From positions 248,001-312,000 of the forward strand of contig WION01000024.1 in assembly GCA_015039365.1 (NCBI GenBank): DNA of 64,000 bases, given 5' to 3'. This stretch comes from Amanita rubescens. Taxonomy: Eukaryota; Basidiomycota; Agaricomycetes; Agaricales; Amanitaceae. Below are positions 1 through 11,510 of this stretch, piece by piece (position 1 is the first letter of the stretch; each line of letters opens with the position of its first letter). The translations under genes were made by a program, and so were the position numbers. Below the pieces are notes generated by a model. The model did no database searches. It was not told the origin of the DNA and saw only the letters and a list, made by a program, of their open reading frames with translations.

Positions 1-2376
1 TGTTCTATCGCAGAAAGATTGCTTCAGGGACCATAGCGTCCCTGCAATTCTTGGCGAACCATGTGCTACACTGCCAGCCTGAGCTTGTTCTTGACACATG
101 ACATTCTCATAGGCACCGAGAGTGGCCCGATAAGCTAAGTCAGTGCCCGATGGCGCCAAGCGGTTCTGCGTTATGGAACCTCATTATATGGTTTCTGCGT
201 ATGAATGGCGCGCGCCGGAGGAATAACGGCGACATTAAGGATGTCGGAGAGCAAGAGTAGTACATGAATGAAGTCAAACAGGGTTGGTTGGGTCCTCGAT
301 TGAGAACTGACTTCCCGTGCCACGCTAGGCATGATGGGATCGGATGAGGAGTTCCGATAATGGCAATCCTTGGAGTACCGACGCGAACGCGATTTCCATT
401 TCCTAGTCGTGTTTTCCATTTTTTGAGTTCAAAAACGGCCAAGGGCCTGACTTTTTGCTTCAAGATGTTCGAGGCCGAAAAAGGACGTCCCGTAGGCGCC
501 ATCCGACTTCACCGGCGATGATGGAGACGACTTGGGGGTAGCGGCGAATACGGAAAAACTAGGGTGACATGACGAGTGTGACCAACTTGTTACATTCTGA
601 GTACGCAAAACATGATTTCGTTCATATTTATGAACTTTGGAGTTGAACCGGACTTCTTTGCGTCAACTGATCGTCCTCAAACAGTTTCTAACATTCTCAA
701 GCCATCAAAGCGGCCGTGACGAAAGTTACCCCGGGCCCTCTCGATTCTCGAACGTTACCACATCCACTGCTCATGGACGTATACTAGAACGTCCGCGTGG
801 TGGCAATGACAACTGCTCCGTTTTACCAGACACCGAAAGTATAAGTTTACATCAAAATCGGGTACCCACGCCTTAAGCAACTCAAAAACCGACATACCAA
901 AATTATCTTTCTCAACCTAACTCCACTTGCAAGACTACCCCCCAAACCAATCCTTCTCTCATTTGAATAAGCAACGGTCCTCTAGGTAAACGTGGAAGCG
1001 GTGCTCCTGAAGACTGGCTCTGCTACAGAGATGCTTCAGCAAGTGTAACGACCAAGGTCCGGACTTTGGGTGTCATTCGAACATATCGATATACATAGCT
1101 TTGGAATTCCTAGATTGTCGTGGAAAACAAAGCCGCTTTCGTGCTTTGGAGAAACGTTTCCGTAAACGGTGGAAAAAAGAGGGCAAAATTCATGATGACC
1201 GATCATCTGCGATGGATCATTCTATTTCCGTAGCCACCTCCTCGTAGTGTTCGCGCTATTCGGATCCTTTGATTCACAAAGGTGAGAGATGTGATGTCTC
1301 TGGGGTCACCATATTCTTCGAGGTTATAGATATTCGCTTGCAGGTGACAAGAATATGACTCGAAACTTTTGGTTCCTTAATACGTCGCTCCGCCGATTTC
1401 GGTGCGTTGTTTATTTCGAGCTCTAGATCTCTATTCTGATTTAACAAGACAACCGTGGAAGTTCTCTTGCGTATCAGCTATATCCGATCCATGTAGCAAG
1501 GGCCTACTATGATCGCCCGTGCCTTTCGGCGCGTGATCCTTAACGATGTTCTGTCGATTAATATGAGCAAAAAGGACGCTGCGCTAATGGTTCAGAAGTT
1601 CAAATGGAACTGCTCTTGACCATGGAGGGTACAAACTACTGACCGCCACTCTGTCTACTTCCGCCGTTGCTTGCTTGTGCCGACTTCTCTCATGTGCCAT
1701 TCTTTGACCACTTTTGGAAGGGAGGACAATTACGGAATGGTCGTTGGCCGAATCGGAAGGACCATGCCTCATGGTTTTTCAAGAAAGGTTGGCTATTCAT
1801 TGTCTGATAAGGTTGAGCCGGAGATATGTACAGTCATTTCATCAAAGCGCGGGCAGATAGGTTGATGAACAAGTATATGATAAAGCGCTTATGTGATGAA
1901 CTGTACTGTAATCATCGGTATTCTCACCCACGGCAGAAGTGCTGAATTCATGGCATAGATTTGCTGTGCATTATCGCCATTTGCGATTTTCAGAAATGTA
2001 TTTTTTTGGACAGTGGTTATAGCTAGATTGAAAGGTGAAGAAGAATTACTAAATGATCGGGGTTCACGTCCGTATTTTTACATTCATCGTCTCACCTGAT
2101 ATTAAAGAGAATGAAGTGTTACCCATGTTCTCCAATTCTGTGTCATTATACCACAATCATTCACTACTTGTACTCAAACTCTGGTCCTCCGCTTCGTTCT
2201 CGTAATGTAGCTGTGCAATGCAGCACCATATAAGGATAAAGAGAAGTGAGTCCTGAGTGTACGGAAACAAATTAAATGCTAATAGTAAAAGGATAATAGC
2301 ATGAGAAAATCCTACGATCATAAGATACACCTTGACCATCAAATAATACTGCAAACGTTGGCATATTACCTGCGAA
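1..2376. other. No recognisable gene (2.4 kb)
   Basis: I see only short open frames without domain signatures or coding-like composition on either strand. No tRNA, terminal repeat or transposon motif stood out. The stretch may be a degraded element or plain spacer upstream of the zinc-finger cluster. Confidence 0.5.
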
Positions 2377-3203
2377 TTAAGCGGAAGGTGTGTCTTGAGA
2401 TACCCTCCGACACTTCTTCGCGTGATTGTTGAGGGTGTAGTTCCTAGTAAAACTTTTGCCACAAGGGCACGCATATTTTGGCTTTGAATGACACTGGCCT
2501 TCTCGGTGACGTTTCAAGTCGCCCTTCCGTTTCGTCTTGTAGTCGCATTCGTGGCAGACAAAGGGAGAACCGTTCGAATTACTCTTGGAGGGGGAAGGTT
2601 GAAGGGGAACCCCGGTCGGTGCGTAAACTTCCGTTGAAGTCCTATTCGAAGTCATACTGAGACCTGCATATAATTGTCTGTTGCTCTGTACGGAAACTGT
2701 TGCGAATGGAATATGGGTAATGTTAGCGTATGCAGGATGGTCGTCGCTCATATCAAGGCGATGGACGTCTTTGCCTAGTGTGGACGTACGTGTGGTGTAT
2801 GGGGAAGATGTAAAGTCTGCTGACAGAGAGGGGGCAAATACGGAGTCGCATACACCTATTTGGTCGATCGCCTGCTGTATCCGACGAGAGAGCACTTGCA
2901 TCTCCTGCACGGTATCGCCTATAAGGACAACCTTTTGCTGAAATTTATTGAGCAGTTCTAAAACTAAGTTCCACTATCGACAAACAATGGATGGGACGAC
3001 GGCATCAGAAAATGGCAGGCGGAGGAAATCGCTGAACTGCTTACCGATGCTTGGGTAGGTTCTATAGTATTGAAGCTTCCGGAATTTCCAGTACTTCCGT
3101 CTGAAAGACTATTGGTAATCGAATTTTGTGAAAGATCAGGAGGTTTGACCTGGAAAAGTGCGTCGTTCAACGATGGTGTCCAATCCAAGTGATTGAAGTC
3201 CAT
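2377..3203 (-). CDS. Paired C2H2/C2HC zinc-finger protein 1
   Basis: A two-exon model gives about 260 aa. Exon 1 (2982-3203, 74 aa) starts at an ATG and is Ser/Thr-rich. A 44-nt intron (2938-2981) joins in phase 0 to exon 2 (2377-2937). The C-terminal part carries two adjacent fingers. The first is C-x2-C-x12-H-x5-H and contains the string KRKGDLKRH. The second is C-x-C-x12-H-x3-C, so a Cys replaces the last His. A short helix-like stretch (QEMQVLSRRIQQAID) opens exon 2. Paired fingers suggest a nuclear DNA- or RNA-binding role, but no specific target is known. It is related to the genes at 3949, 6253 and 7956. The fingers are clear; the donor site (GTCGAT) is weak, so the splice is less certain. 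Confidence 0.75.
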
Positions 3204-3948
3204 GTTTGGGAGTAGGAGGGTGTGGCTTTTTTGTCAAGCAAATGTGCGTCATTTTATATCCGCCATCGGCCGTGCCGTTTTACTCTTGGTTTTTGCGGAT
3301 TTCCTCGGCAGGCCATCGGTTTCGCTACTATCTTATCCGATGGTGCCATATGCGTTAACCGTATTCTTGTGAAATAACATAACTAACCAACTTCAATAGT
3401 TGTAGGGCTTGTTCGATTCAAAGAGCTCGGGCGGTGCAGGCATAGTACCTACTAGAAGCGCTCAACAGCAATGATTAAGATATCCAGTGCTTCACTTGAA
3501 AGGAAAGTATCGGAGATCTCATCTGTCGGCCCAACTGATAGCCTCAGATGTACATTTGGAAGTTGAGAACTTGCTCGCCGTCTGTAGTGAGTCATACAAC
3601 TTTACCCAAAGCAAAATATTGTGTGGAAATGTGATAGTTTTGTAAAGGCGCCGGCAGGAATAGCGGTGCTACGGAACGAGTCGGCGCTTCAAGTTGCACA
3701 GAGTCTGATAGCTAGTCGCCTTAACTATAGGTCTAGACGCTTATATATACAGCGACATTAATTGTTCCTTGCCCACCGGGTTGTCTAAATGGGGAAGAAC
3801 GGTTTGACCTTGAGACGATGAGAATGAGGCATATTTGCAAGGTCAGGAATATATATTGGACTATCAATAGATTTATGTAAATCGCAGCAACAGAGATGGA
3901 TGTGATCAAATTGTGGTAAAGCTAGATGCAAAACAAAGGCTATCCTGA
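3204..3948. other. Intergenic, nothing recognised
   Basis: About 0.75 kb between two zinc-finger genes transcribed in the same direction. It presumably holds the promoter of the gene at 2377-3203 and the 3' end of the next. No motif beyond AT-rich tracts was identified. Confidence 0.4.
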
Positions 3949-4938
3949 TTATAGTCGCTTGGATTGCCTCGCCTTGCATCTGTGGCCCCGGAAAGTAGTT
4001 CGTCTAGTATACGAATTGTCGCACTTTGGACAAACGTGACGTCTTCCTCCGTGCCTTACGGTCGTCTTCATGTGGCGTTGGTAGTCAGATTTCCGTTTGA
4101 TCGTCGTGTTGCACAGGACACAGCGAAAGGGGCCGACTGAGTCTATTTCCTGATACTGGGATGGCGACTGTACTGCATGCGGCTCCGATTCCACCAAGTC
4201 AATGACATTGGGGTTCAAGACGCCGTTGTCGCCATCTTCAAGTGGCATACCAAATCCCATGGTCTGGTCCGATTCGGGGCGGTAGAAATGCTGTGATAAT
4301 CGAGAGGCTCGTGTCACAATGTCCAAATGCTCGTCGCTCTCACTTGCTGCAGGTAGAGCTGGAACCCATCCAGGCAAGTGAACGCTATTCCCGATGACGG
4401 CATCTGCATGCACAGCATTGGGCTGTGATTCAGGCTTGATCATCACAAATCTAGAACACTCTTTAAGAAAGACTATCACTCACCCAGATATACGGTCCCT
4501 GAAAAGCGGCAGAGTCATTCCTGAAGAATTGACGGTTCTCTTGCCAACCATCACCCGCAAATCCCTGCGGGACCTGGAGTGCGGGAACACCATTCGGCTA
4601 TAGCAATTCAACACGTCATGACGACAATAGAGCTTTGGAGATCACTCACAGCGAAAGCCGCCAGGTCCAATTCTATAAGAACGTCGTAATTCTGATCCGC
4701 TATCCGAGATATCGCACTTCTAGAGTCTGCACCAACGTAATGCTGTGGCTATAGTAGTTCCGCGGCAGATGTTAAAAAGTAGGAAAACTGCCCGGAAAAG
4801 AATGCCTACACTGAGATCTTCTATGCTAGGCTGAGCGTTAGCGTTGGGTAAAAAGCTGCCATCCCTTGAAAACCGTGCTTGTTTCGTCCCGTTGCCTCTG
4901 CCCAGCATGGTTCTGGTTGCTTTCGAAGTTCGTCCCAT
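3949..4938 (-). CDS. Paired C2H2/C2HC zinc-finger protein 2
   Basis: I rebuilt four exons that join in phase 0: 4810-4938 (43 aa), 4650-4742 (31 aa), 4484-4597 (38 aa) and 3949-4434 (161 aa), total 273 aa. Introns are 67, 52 and 49 nt, the last two with GTGAGTG donors. The N-terminal exons have no known domain but read as coding (e.g. NYDVLIELDLAAF). The C-terminal third has one finger C-x2-C-x12-H-x6-H and a second C-x2-C-x12-H followed by R-C, so the last ligand is atypical. The protein ends in a basic tail. Probably nuclear and nucleic-acid binding. It has the same total length as the relative at 7956-8833. The first exon is the least certain part. Confidence 0.75.
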
Positions 4939-6252
4939 GACCCTTGCTCTTCAGCTGAGGCCTTGCGGCAAGGGAAGGCAGGCTATTGTCTCTGAGGCGG
5001 GTACATGATATACCTGCGAAGCGGATGGCTTAAGGCCGTGCTTGGAAGGTCGTAAATGCGTACCGCCATGCTGGCTGGCGCAAAAGCAGGGTCCCACGAG
5101 CGCCAGCAACTGGCTTGGTTACCCCAAATTCCGTGCATTGTGAACAGGAATGCTACAACAATCATATGAGTTGGCAAATGATGCGGAACGACGTTAAACG
5201 TCCTTCACATCTTATTCCGAATTCTTAACCTAATACCGCCGATTTGAATAAGCACTTTGCTATATGCAAGATGTTCTTCAATTTTTAATCGTTTAAAGCC
5301 ATATCGCCGCGAGATGGCACTCGCAGCCTTATTCGCCAGTATATGTCAATCATCAAGTGGCTTCAGCACACGCAGCCAGTCGCTTCATTGATGCCCCAGC
5401 TGGCACAATAAGACTATCCGGGGTGAAACAAAATAACTTTTGGCTATGTCAGGGTAGGCAGAGTAGTAGAAATAGAGTATGAAGGCTCACCAGGGCTTGA
5501 GCTCCAAAGACGAGATGGTGGCTGCCTGGGTAAAAGCACACGTTCGCCGGAAGGGATGTGACTTAAGCTGAATTTTTGCTAGCTACATAATTTGTAGGTC
5601 GACAACGGCCGATTGCAATGTTGCGCAGTTTCTGGACGCATTATTGAGGACAAGAATTGGTTAAATTGCTGTATGGAAAAGCTGTGTCCCACTAGAAGCT
5701 TAAAACTGCATGGATTGTCGCGGGATTCCGAATACTTGTCTGTGAATAGAGTTGAAACATTGGCGCGAGTCAAAGGACCGTGTACAGTGCGTCCAATAAT
5801 TGGGACTGACTGACTGACACGGTGAAGCGTCAAGAATGTCAGGAGTGGAGTCACGGTGTCACGACTTCGTTCAAAAGCCCTTTGTCTTCAACTTGATGGC
5901 CCTCCTTGATCTTTCACTGCTTACCTTACAATCCAGGCCTTTGACAACCACAAAGGATTATGAATGGGCGGAATAGCCTCGTGGTCGTTATATTGCTTTT
6001 GATCATCTCATTGCTCAAAAGCTTAAGCAGTCTCATTGGTTGAGTTCTCATTCATCCCGCCTCAACACATCGGCACGATCGGCGCGCATCCGCTACGTGT
6101 GGCCAATGGAAGAGTATTGGCCATTGTTCACCTCGTTTATCGTAGGAGGCATATATATAGCAACCTAGACTCCTTTCTGAGGACACCGCAGATCTAATAT
6201 CCATTTGCTCACTTCGCATCCGGCCCTACTACATTTTGTTTTCTCCTCCGGA
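4939..6252. other. Intergenic between zinc-finger genes
   Basis: About 1.3 kb. A short minus-strand frame starting at 5165 has a hydrophobic N-terminus (MIVVAFLFTM), but there is no support for a full gene. A TATA-like element lies at 6151-6159, about 100 bases before the next start. Confidence 0.4.
6151..6159 (+). promoter_or_regulatory. TATA-like element of zinc-finger gene 3
   Basis: The run ATATATATA lies about 94 bases upstream of the ATG at 6253, a plausible core-promoter position in a compact fungal gene. Confidence 0.45.
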
Positions 6253-7458
6253 ATGGCATCCTCTTCATACGCCGACTCGATTTACGTCAAGTCACGCTAC
6301 GCAGATCGTGTCCTTGACGCGTCCGGATGCGTAGATTCCTCTACCGATTTCAGTTTTGCCATGCTGGACATGGAGAACAGCGGTTTTGAAACAGATTATG
6401 CAACTCGACGCCCTGTTGACGATTTGATGGCGTGTTACTTGGGCCCGGGGGACTCGGATGCCAGGATATATAACGCTGAGGTGTGTTGTATTCTTTCTTC
6501 GACTGATCGGGGGGAACTGACGCGTGACGTCATTCTTGTTTCGAAGTTTCTTGAAAGGCTCGCGCATGACTTTCCGCAGTACAAGCATGTCGTCGCCGCA
6601 ACTAATGCATATGACGCAAAGTGTGTCAAGGACGCGTATAACGCGATCACAAATTCTCCAAAACAGGATCGTGCCGCGAGGCGCACCGGTTCTGATAGGA
6701 ATAATGTAGGCTCAAGAACGGGCAAAGCTCGCCTCGTAAGCGTCTTTTGCGGATCGTACGACGAGCAGCATATGCTCCGTGTTGTATTAAAAGGCAATAA
6801 CACGTCCCATGAGGCAACTCCTGTGCCTGAAGCTTCGCCCGAGTCATCTTCCTCCCACTCCACAAACTCACTTTGCCATGATGACTCGGATTCGGAATAT
6901 GACGATCGAAGGTCAATCAAACGCTTCAAACATGGATCTCGCAACTCTTCAAAACCCGCGTTCTCCGCCCACACGGCTCGCAACGATAGCGAACACGTTC
7001 CCCCCCTGTGCCTCGACGATGCCTCCAGCCCTGAGTCGTATTCGATCGAAACTCCCAATCTCTCCCCGATGACGACACCTCTTACCGTCGAAGAGACAGA
7101 AGCCGAAATCCCTGATATCCCCGACTTAAATTCTTCACCTGGCACATCCAAGGACCCCGTTTCTACGCCGCCTGGCTACAGTATTGTATCGAACGAACTG
7201 GTCGTGGCCAGCTGGGGAAGCGACATGGGCAAATTTTGCCATCCGATGCCTGGTGGCTATGAATGCTCGTGTGGGCACCGGGCAGGCACGATGGGTGATA
7301 TGACGAGGCACTGGCAAAGCAAACGCCATTCGGACGCAGCATTTAGCTGCAAGGCGTGCGGAAAGGTGTATACCCGGGAGGACGCTTTGAAGAGACACAT
7401 GAGACGGAACGACGAGTGTGCAAGGAAAGCGCGGCGGATTGGAAGCTTGACATTGTAG
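6253..7458 (+). CDS. Paired C2H2/C2HC zinc-finger protein 3
   Basis: A single uninterrupted frame of 401 aa from the ATG at 6253. The frame extends upstream only through non-ATG codons. The first 300 residues are Ser/Asp/Pro-rich and probably disordered, with acidic patches such as DDSDSEYDDR. The C-terminal 70 residues hold two fingers: C-x-C-x12-H-x5-H (CSCGH...MTRH) and C-x2-C-x12-H-x5-C (CKACGK...LKRH). A basic end follows (ARKARRIG). The finger pair matches the design of its neighbours although the rest does not align. Unlike them it has no intron and lies on the opposite strand, facing the gene at 7956. Likely nuclear regulator; target unknown. Confidence 0.85.
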   Translation: MASSSYADSIYVKSRYADRVLDASGCVDSSTDFSFAMLDMENSGFETDYATRRPVDDLMACYLGPGDSDARIYNAEVCCILSSTDRGELTRDVILVSKFLERLAHDFPQYKHVVAATNAYDAKCVKDAYNAITNSPKQDRAARRTGSDRNNVGSRTGKARLVSVFCGSYDEQHMLRVVLKGNNTSHEATPVPEASPESSSSHSTNSLCHDDSDSEYDDRRSIKRFKHGSRNSSKPAFSAHTARNDSEHVPPLCLDDASSPESYSIETPNLSPMTTPLTVEETEAEIPDIPDLNSSPGTSKDPVSTPPGYSIVSNELVVASWGSDMGKFCHPMPGGYECSCGHRAGTMGDMTRHWQSKRHSDAAFSCKACGKVYTREDALKRHMRRNDECARKARRIGSLTL

Positions 7459-7955
7459 ATTAATTGCCTCGACGTGCTTTCGTTCGCTTGTACAACTGCT
7501 AATTTTAACTTACTCCATTTGCTTATATCTTGAGCGAACGTTTTGCGCTGATAGCAAGGTTGGTGCAAAATAAAATATTTTTATAGATATCGTCAGGAGT
7601 CGCCATTTGGACAAACGACCTAGAACATGGGTTTAAATTCTGTCTCATGGCGATGCGAGAAGCCTGACGCCTGACGCCTGATGTGCCGCCGCACAGCAGG
7701 GTGCATCGCATTAAGATGATTTGGGAAAAAATAAGCTCAAAGTTACAGGGATCCGCTGCATAGGTGTGCCAATTTACATACGTGTCTACAACATACTGCG
7801 TAATGCAACCAATAACCCGTTTCTGGTGCGTTCGGTAAAGTCTAAGGATGTCGGTAACAGTCTCTAGATAAGTTATATATCATATGTGAGGTTACCTACT
7901 TTATAAAATCAACTATAGTAGAAATAAAATATGAAAGGAGGACAATCCTAAGCAC
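7459..7955. other. Convergent 3' spacer
   Basis: About 0.5 kb between convergent zinc-finger genes. It contains a short tandem duplication of CCTGACG at about 7664-7680. Nothing else was recognised. Confidence 0.4.
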
Positions 7956-8833
7956 TTACGTGCCGCACTTGAATTTCTTCTGATGTCGTTTCAGCCCATC
8001 GCCTCTGGTATAACTCACTCCACATGAACAAGTGTACTTGGGTTCAGCATGTCTCAGCGTCTCGTGGTGGCGCTCCATGTCCCCTTTAGTTTTCGTCTTG
8101 TGACCACATGAACAAAGGAAGCGCTTAGCGCCATGGCCTTTGATGGCCGTGAAGGTGGGATGCTGTGAAGCAATAATACATCCCGAGTCCATGGAAACAT
8201 CGCCATGAGTCGACGACGCTCGAGTGACCCATGAGTTGTCATGACTCGGTCCGGCTCTTGGAGAGCCAGGTGTACTTGGCTGTAGCTCATAGTCCGTAGG
8301 CCAGAGCTTATCCAGATCAACATCATTAAATGTGGTGTCACGAAAGCGATGGGACAAAGGAAGTGGTAGCGTGGTGGTAGAATCTGTCCGTCGCTGCAGG
8401 TCGCCCGTCTTATGAAGAAGCTCTTCAATCGCGCATAAGTTCTCGTGGTAAAATATTCTCATATTATGGAGCATTTCGGTTACTTTATTGACCTAGAGAG
8501 CGAAAACTAAGTAATCCGAACGGTGGGGTTTATGGAAGTTGAGCGCACCAAGGATTCGTTAGAGATAGGATCACATCGAGGGGTATACCTTCCAGAGTTC
8601 ATTGGGGGCCATGGTACCGAATAAGCATCATTATCGAGAGAGTTACCTCCCATTTGTGTTTCCTGTGGCCCATAGTGTACGAAGTCCGGGAATAAGGGTG
8701 CACCACTGGCACTGGTCTCGACATCGAAATTAAAGGTAGGTTCCTCAAGTGGGACATTCAATGCGCCATTCCAAGCACTGAAGTCAAAGCACTCAGTTGT
8801 AGCCCGCCTGACGAAATTCTGTTGGTTCGACAT
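7956..8833 (-). CDS. Paired C2H2/C2HC zinc-finger protein 4
   Basis: Exon 1 (8549-8833, 95 aa) and exon 2 (7956-8492, 178 aa) join in phase 0 across a 56-nt intron with donor GTGCGC, giving 273 aa. I chose the ATG at 8833 (MSNQQNFV) over an in-frame ATG at 8998 because a TATA-like run lies at about 8943-8952, between the two. Exon 2 opens with a helix-like stretch (NKVTEMLHNMRIFYHEN) like that of protein 1. It then has a Ser/Thr-rich region and two C-terminal fingers: C-x-C-x12-H-x5-H (CSCGHKTKTKGDMERH) and C-x-C-x12-H-x5-C. The stop overlaps a strong donor-like GTAAGTG, so a further short 3' exon is possible. Likely nuclear nucleic-acid binding. Confidence 0.78.
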
Positions 8834-8942
8834 CGTAGCTGGCAATAGGTAGTTAGAAGAGGTCACAAAGGAAGCTCCACCATACGAACTGAGCGGTTTG
8901 CTGGGGTTGGGGTCTGGGCATACGCCGATTGGCACAACTGGC

Positions 8943-8952
8943 CTATATATAT
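8943..8952 (-). promoter_or_regulatory. TATA-like element of zinc-finger gene 4
   Basis: An alternating TATATATA run about 110 bases upstream of the chosen ATG at 8833. It supports the shorter start. Confidence 0.4.
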
Positions 8953-8998
8953 GACTATTGGGATTGCACGTTATCAGAAACGGCGCGATATTGCGCAT

Positions 8999-10093
8999 GA
9001 AAGGAAGAGAAACGCATGCAGATCCGGGGTGTTGTCAAGAACGATGGGTGTCAGTCATGTTGTGGGCACGGCGCTTAATATTGATGTCATAGTTGGTGGC
9101 AAGTGATTATTGACTGACCGCCTGCTTGCAGTTAGAAGCGGAGCATACATTTCAATTTCCGCCTTACATTGGGTCCACGGGTTGAATGTAGTCCGATGAA
9201 TAGAAAACTTTCCGACCAATTGTTGAGGTAGGAATTCAAATGTTCAAAATATTCAAGTTCCGACATGTACTCCTTCCACCCCACTACGAATGGTCATTAA
9301 TTCATCTCTTGCGAGTTGGCCTGAAACGTGTTTCAGCTTGCAGGTGGAAAACGTGCGCTGTTCTCTCTGGTTTCCTTATATTTAAATTTCTAAAGTTGGC
9401 TGGGTGCATAACTAGGGCATCAGTAGTAAGCGAATGGTCAGCGGGAGGCCTCATTCATTGTAAAACGGCGGTCTCAACGAGTGCCCTAGCCAACACGCAT
9501 CACCCGAGCGTTCCATAATATTGTTAATACGCATCCTTCAAGGTCGCTGCGAATCCGCACCCGCGCCAAATTTTCGTACGTCATGTACTGTGATTTTCGC
9601 CTCCGGTTGAACCAGCTCTTCCCTATCTCTCTCTATACGAAGAAGCGTACTTTCGACAGGGGTACTAGGGAAGAAGTTGGCGTGCCGGAAAGGTCAGGCG
9701 CCCGAGATGAATGGTGGCCATGCTCATCTCATGATTCATCTCGCTACGCAATTTTCAAGCTTACCTGAGCCAGGCACCCGTTTGCCCTTGGCCTGCTGTT
9801 TTACGGGGCCATCACAACGTTGCTGTCCTTCTAGAAACCTCTTCTAGAATACCTAGACTTGCCTCCTGTGGCAATCGCCTGCAGCAGGAACGATGTTACG
9901 CGTTACTTACGATGATCGAGCTTTTTGACTTTTTAGCGTTCGAGTTGATGCCTATTATTTGTCTGCGGCTGACGGTGGCAATACAAAGGTCCGACGGTCC
10001 AATTGCGCTTTCACCCAGTCAGCCAACGCATTTTACACTCCACACAACTCTTATTCCTCCATCGAGCTGGTCTCTCAAAAACGCTGCAATTTG
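8999..10093. other. Intergenic, nothing recognised
   Basis: About 1.1 kb with short frames only. No domain, tRNA or repeat was seen. Confidence 0.4.
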
Positions 10094-11510
10094 ATGGCTT
10101 TTCATGCTTCATTCCGTTCTCCTCGTTCTTTCCAGGCCTCGAGGTTCTGGAACACGTCGCCTTTGATGAAAAATTCCCCTGTGATACGCGCGCAGCCCCT
10201 CCGTGCATGCCAGGAGCAGTCGGCCCATTCGCCTAACTCTCCATACCATCACGACACTTCCCGGTTCCTCTACGGCTCTGATAACGATGATGACCGGCTC
10301 ACCCGACGAAAGCCTGGAAATCGCCAACCTATGTTATTAGGGCTTGGACTTGTATTTCCTGCTTCCGTCAGCCACCCTGCCATGTCGCACGACGATGCTC
10401 TCTTTGTGGATGATAGCAACATCGTAGCTGTGAGTAACCTCTACGAGATGACAAGCGAACTTTGTTTCTTATTATCAGACATGCGTTCAGGCGATGGGGC
10501 CATTAGAGAGATCGGACACCGTCAACGAGCTACCGCAAAAGCCGGTCCTTCATCCAGTGGACATCCAGGATGAAATATCTCCCATTCTTCCGTTACCTCC
10601 TATCGATCCTACCCACTGTTCGTCCGTGACGGCATCTACATCCACGAAACATGCGGATTTGATTTATGAGATCTTACCCACCGACACAGTCACCCGCCCT
10701 ACGAATAAACGGTTGTCAACCGTTGACTACATTCGCGCCAAAATAGGCACTTCTGATCCTATGATAACCGAAGACATCACTTCCAATGTCTTGCGGAATG
10801 AAAGTAGTGATCGGGGACACGGGAACGTGAAACTTTCCTTTATCGACGAAATCCCCACCGTCGACATTGCAGATCAAGGCTTGTCGCTAGATAACGGAAC
10901 ATTTGGAATATCTGGGTTTTTCGACCCTGAATGTAAATGTGGATGCGCGCTCTCACACGATGACGACATTGTCGAAAAACGGACGACGAACGTGACACAA
11001 TCCTCAGCCTCCCCGCACACTAGTCCTTCTGCATGGCAACTATGCTCTATTCCTATCTATCATACCGAGCCGCGGGGTTGCGATTGGACCAACCGGAGGG
11101 TAAACCCAAGGACAAGCGCTCGTTATGCTATTTTTAGATCAAGTAACATCATACGTGATCCAGCGATTCGCACGCAGAAGAGAAGCAGGCAACCGATCGA
11201 AGCATCATCTCCTTCTATGACACCGTCGCCCACCAACTCTCCCAAATTTTGCATTGTCCCTGTCGCAGAACACAGGACTGAGTCCCCGGACACGCCTAGC
11301 TCGAAGGCGGGCCGGAATCGCTCTTCAACTGCATGCAAGCAACTTGTTCAGGGACGATCAAGCAAGCCTGAAGCCGCATGGAATGGTTCGAGGCGTGGTG
11401 CATTGCATTCTCCAAATACGAGGTCAATCATCGTCGCAGACCGCTTGACTGGCATATCTTCATCCATGACTTGTGATAGGGATAGTGCCTCAATTTATAC
11501 TTCCTGTTGA
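10094..11510 (+). CDS. Serine/threonine-rich protein of unknown function
   Basis: Two exons: 10094-10429 (112 aa) and 10479-11510 (343 aa), joined in phase 0 by a 49-nt intron (GTGAGT...CAG). An alternative acceptor at 10490 keeps the frame. The start is the first in-frame ATG; the frame extends upstream only with non-ATG codons. The product is about 455 aa, hydrophilic and probably mostly disordered. It has an acidic patch (YGSDNDDD), a small Cys cluster (ECKCGCALSHDDD) near the middle and a Ser/Pro/basic C-terminal third (KRSRQPIEASSPS). I recognise no domain. It may be nuclear by composition, but that is only inference. It lies next to, and is not clearly related to, the zinc-finger cluster. 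Confidence 0.6.

Noticed and set aside
5000..5165. Small secreted protein starting MIVVAFLF
   Set aside because: The hydrophobic start is short, the 60-aa frame has no further exon support, and it lies upstream of a well-modelled gene.
6435..7151. 238-aa minus-strand frame inside zinc-finger gene 3
   Set aside because: Shadow of the plus-strand gene, which has clear fingers and a plausible promoter.
2377..11510. Mating-type (homeodomain) locus
   Set aside because: The finger genes and Ser-rich protein lack homeodomain motifs, and no mitochondrial intermediate peptidase gene was found beside them.
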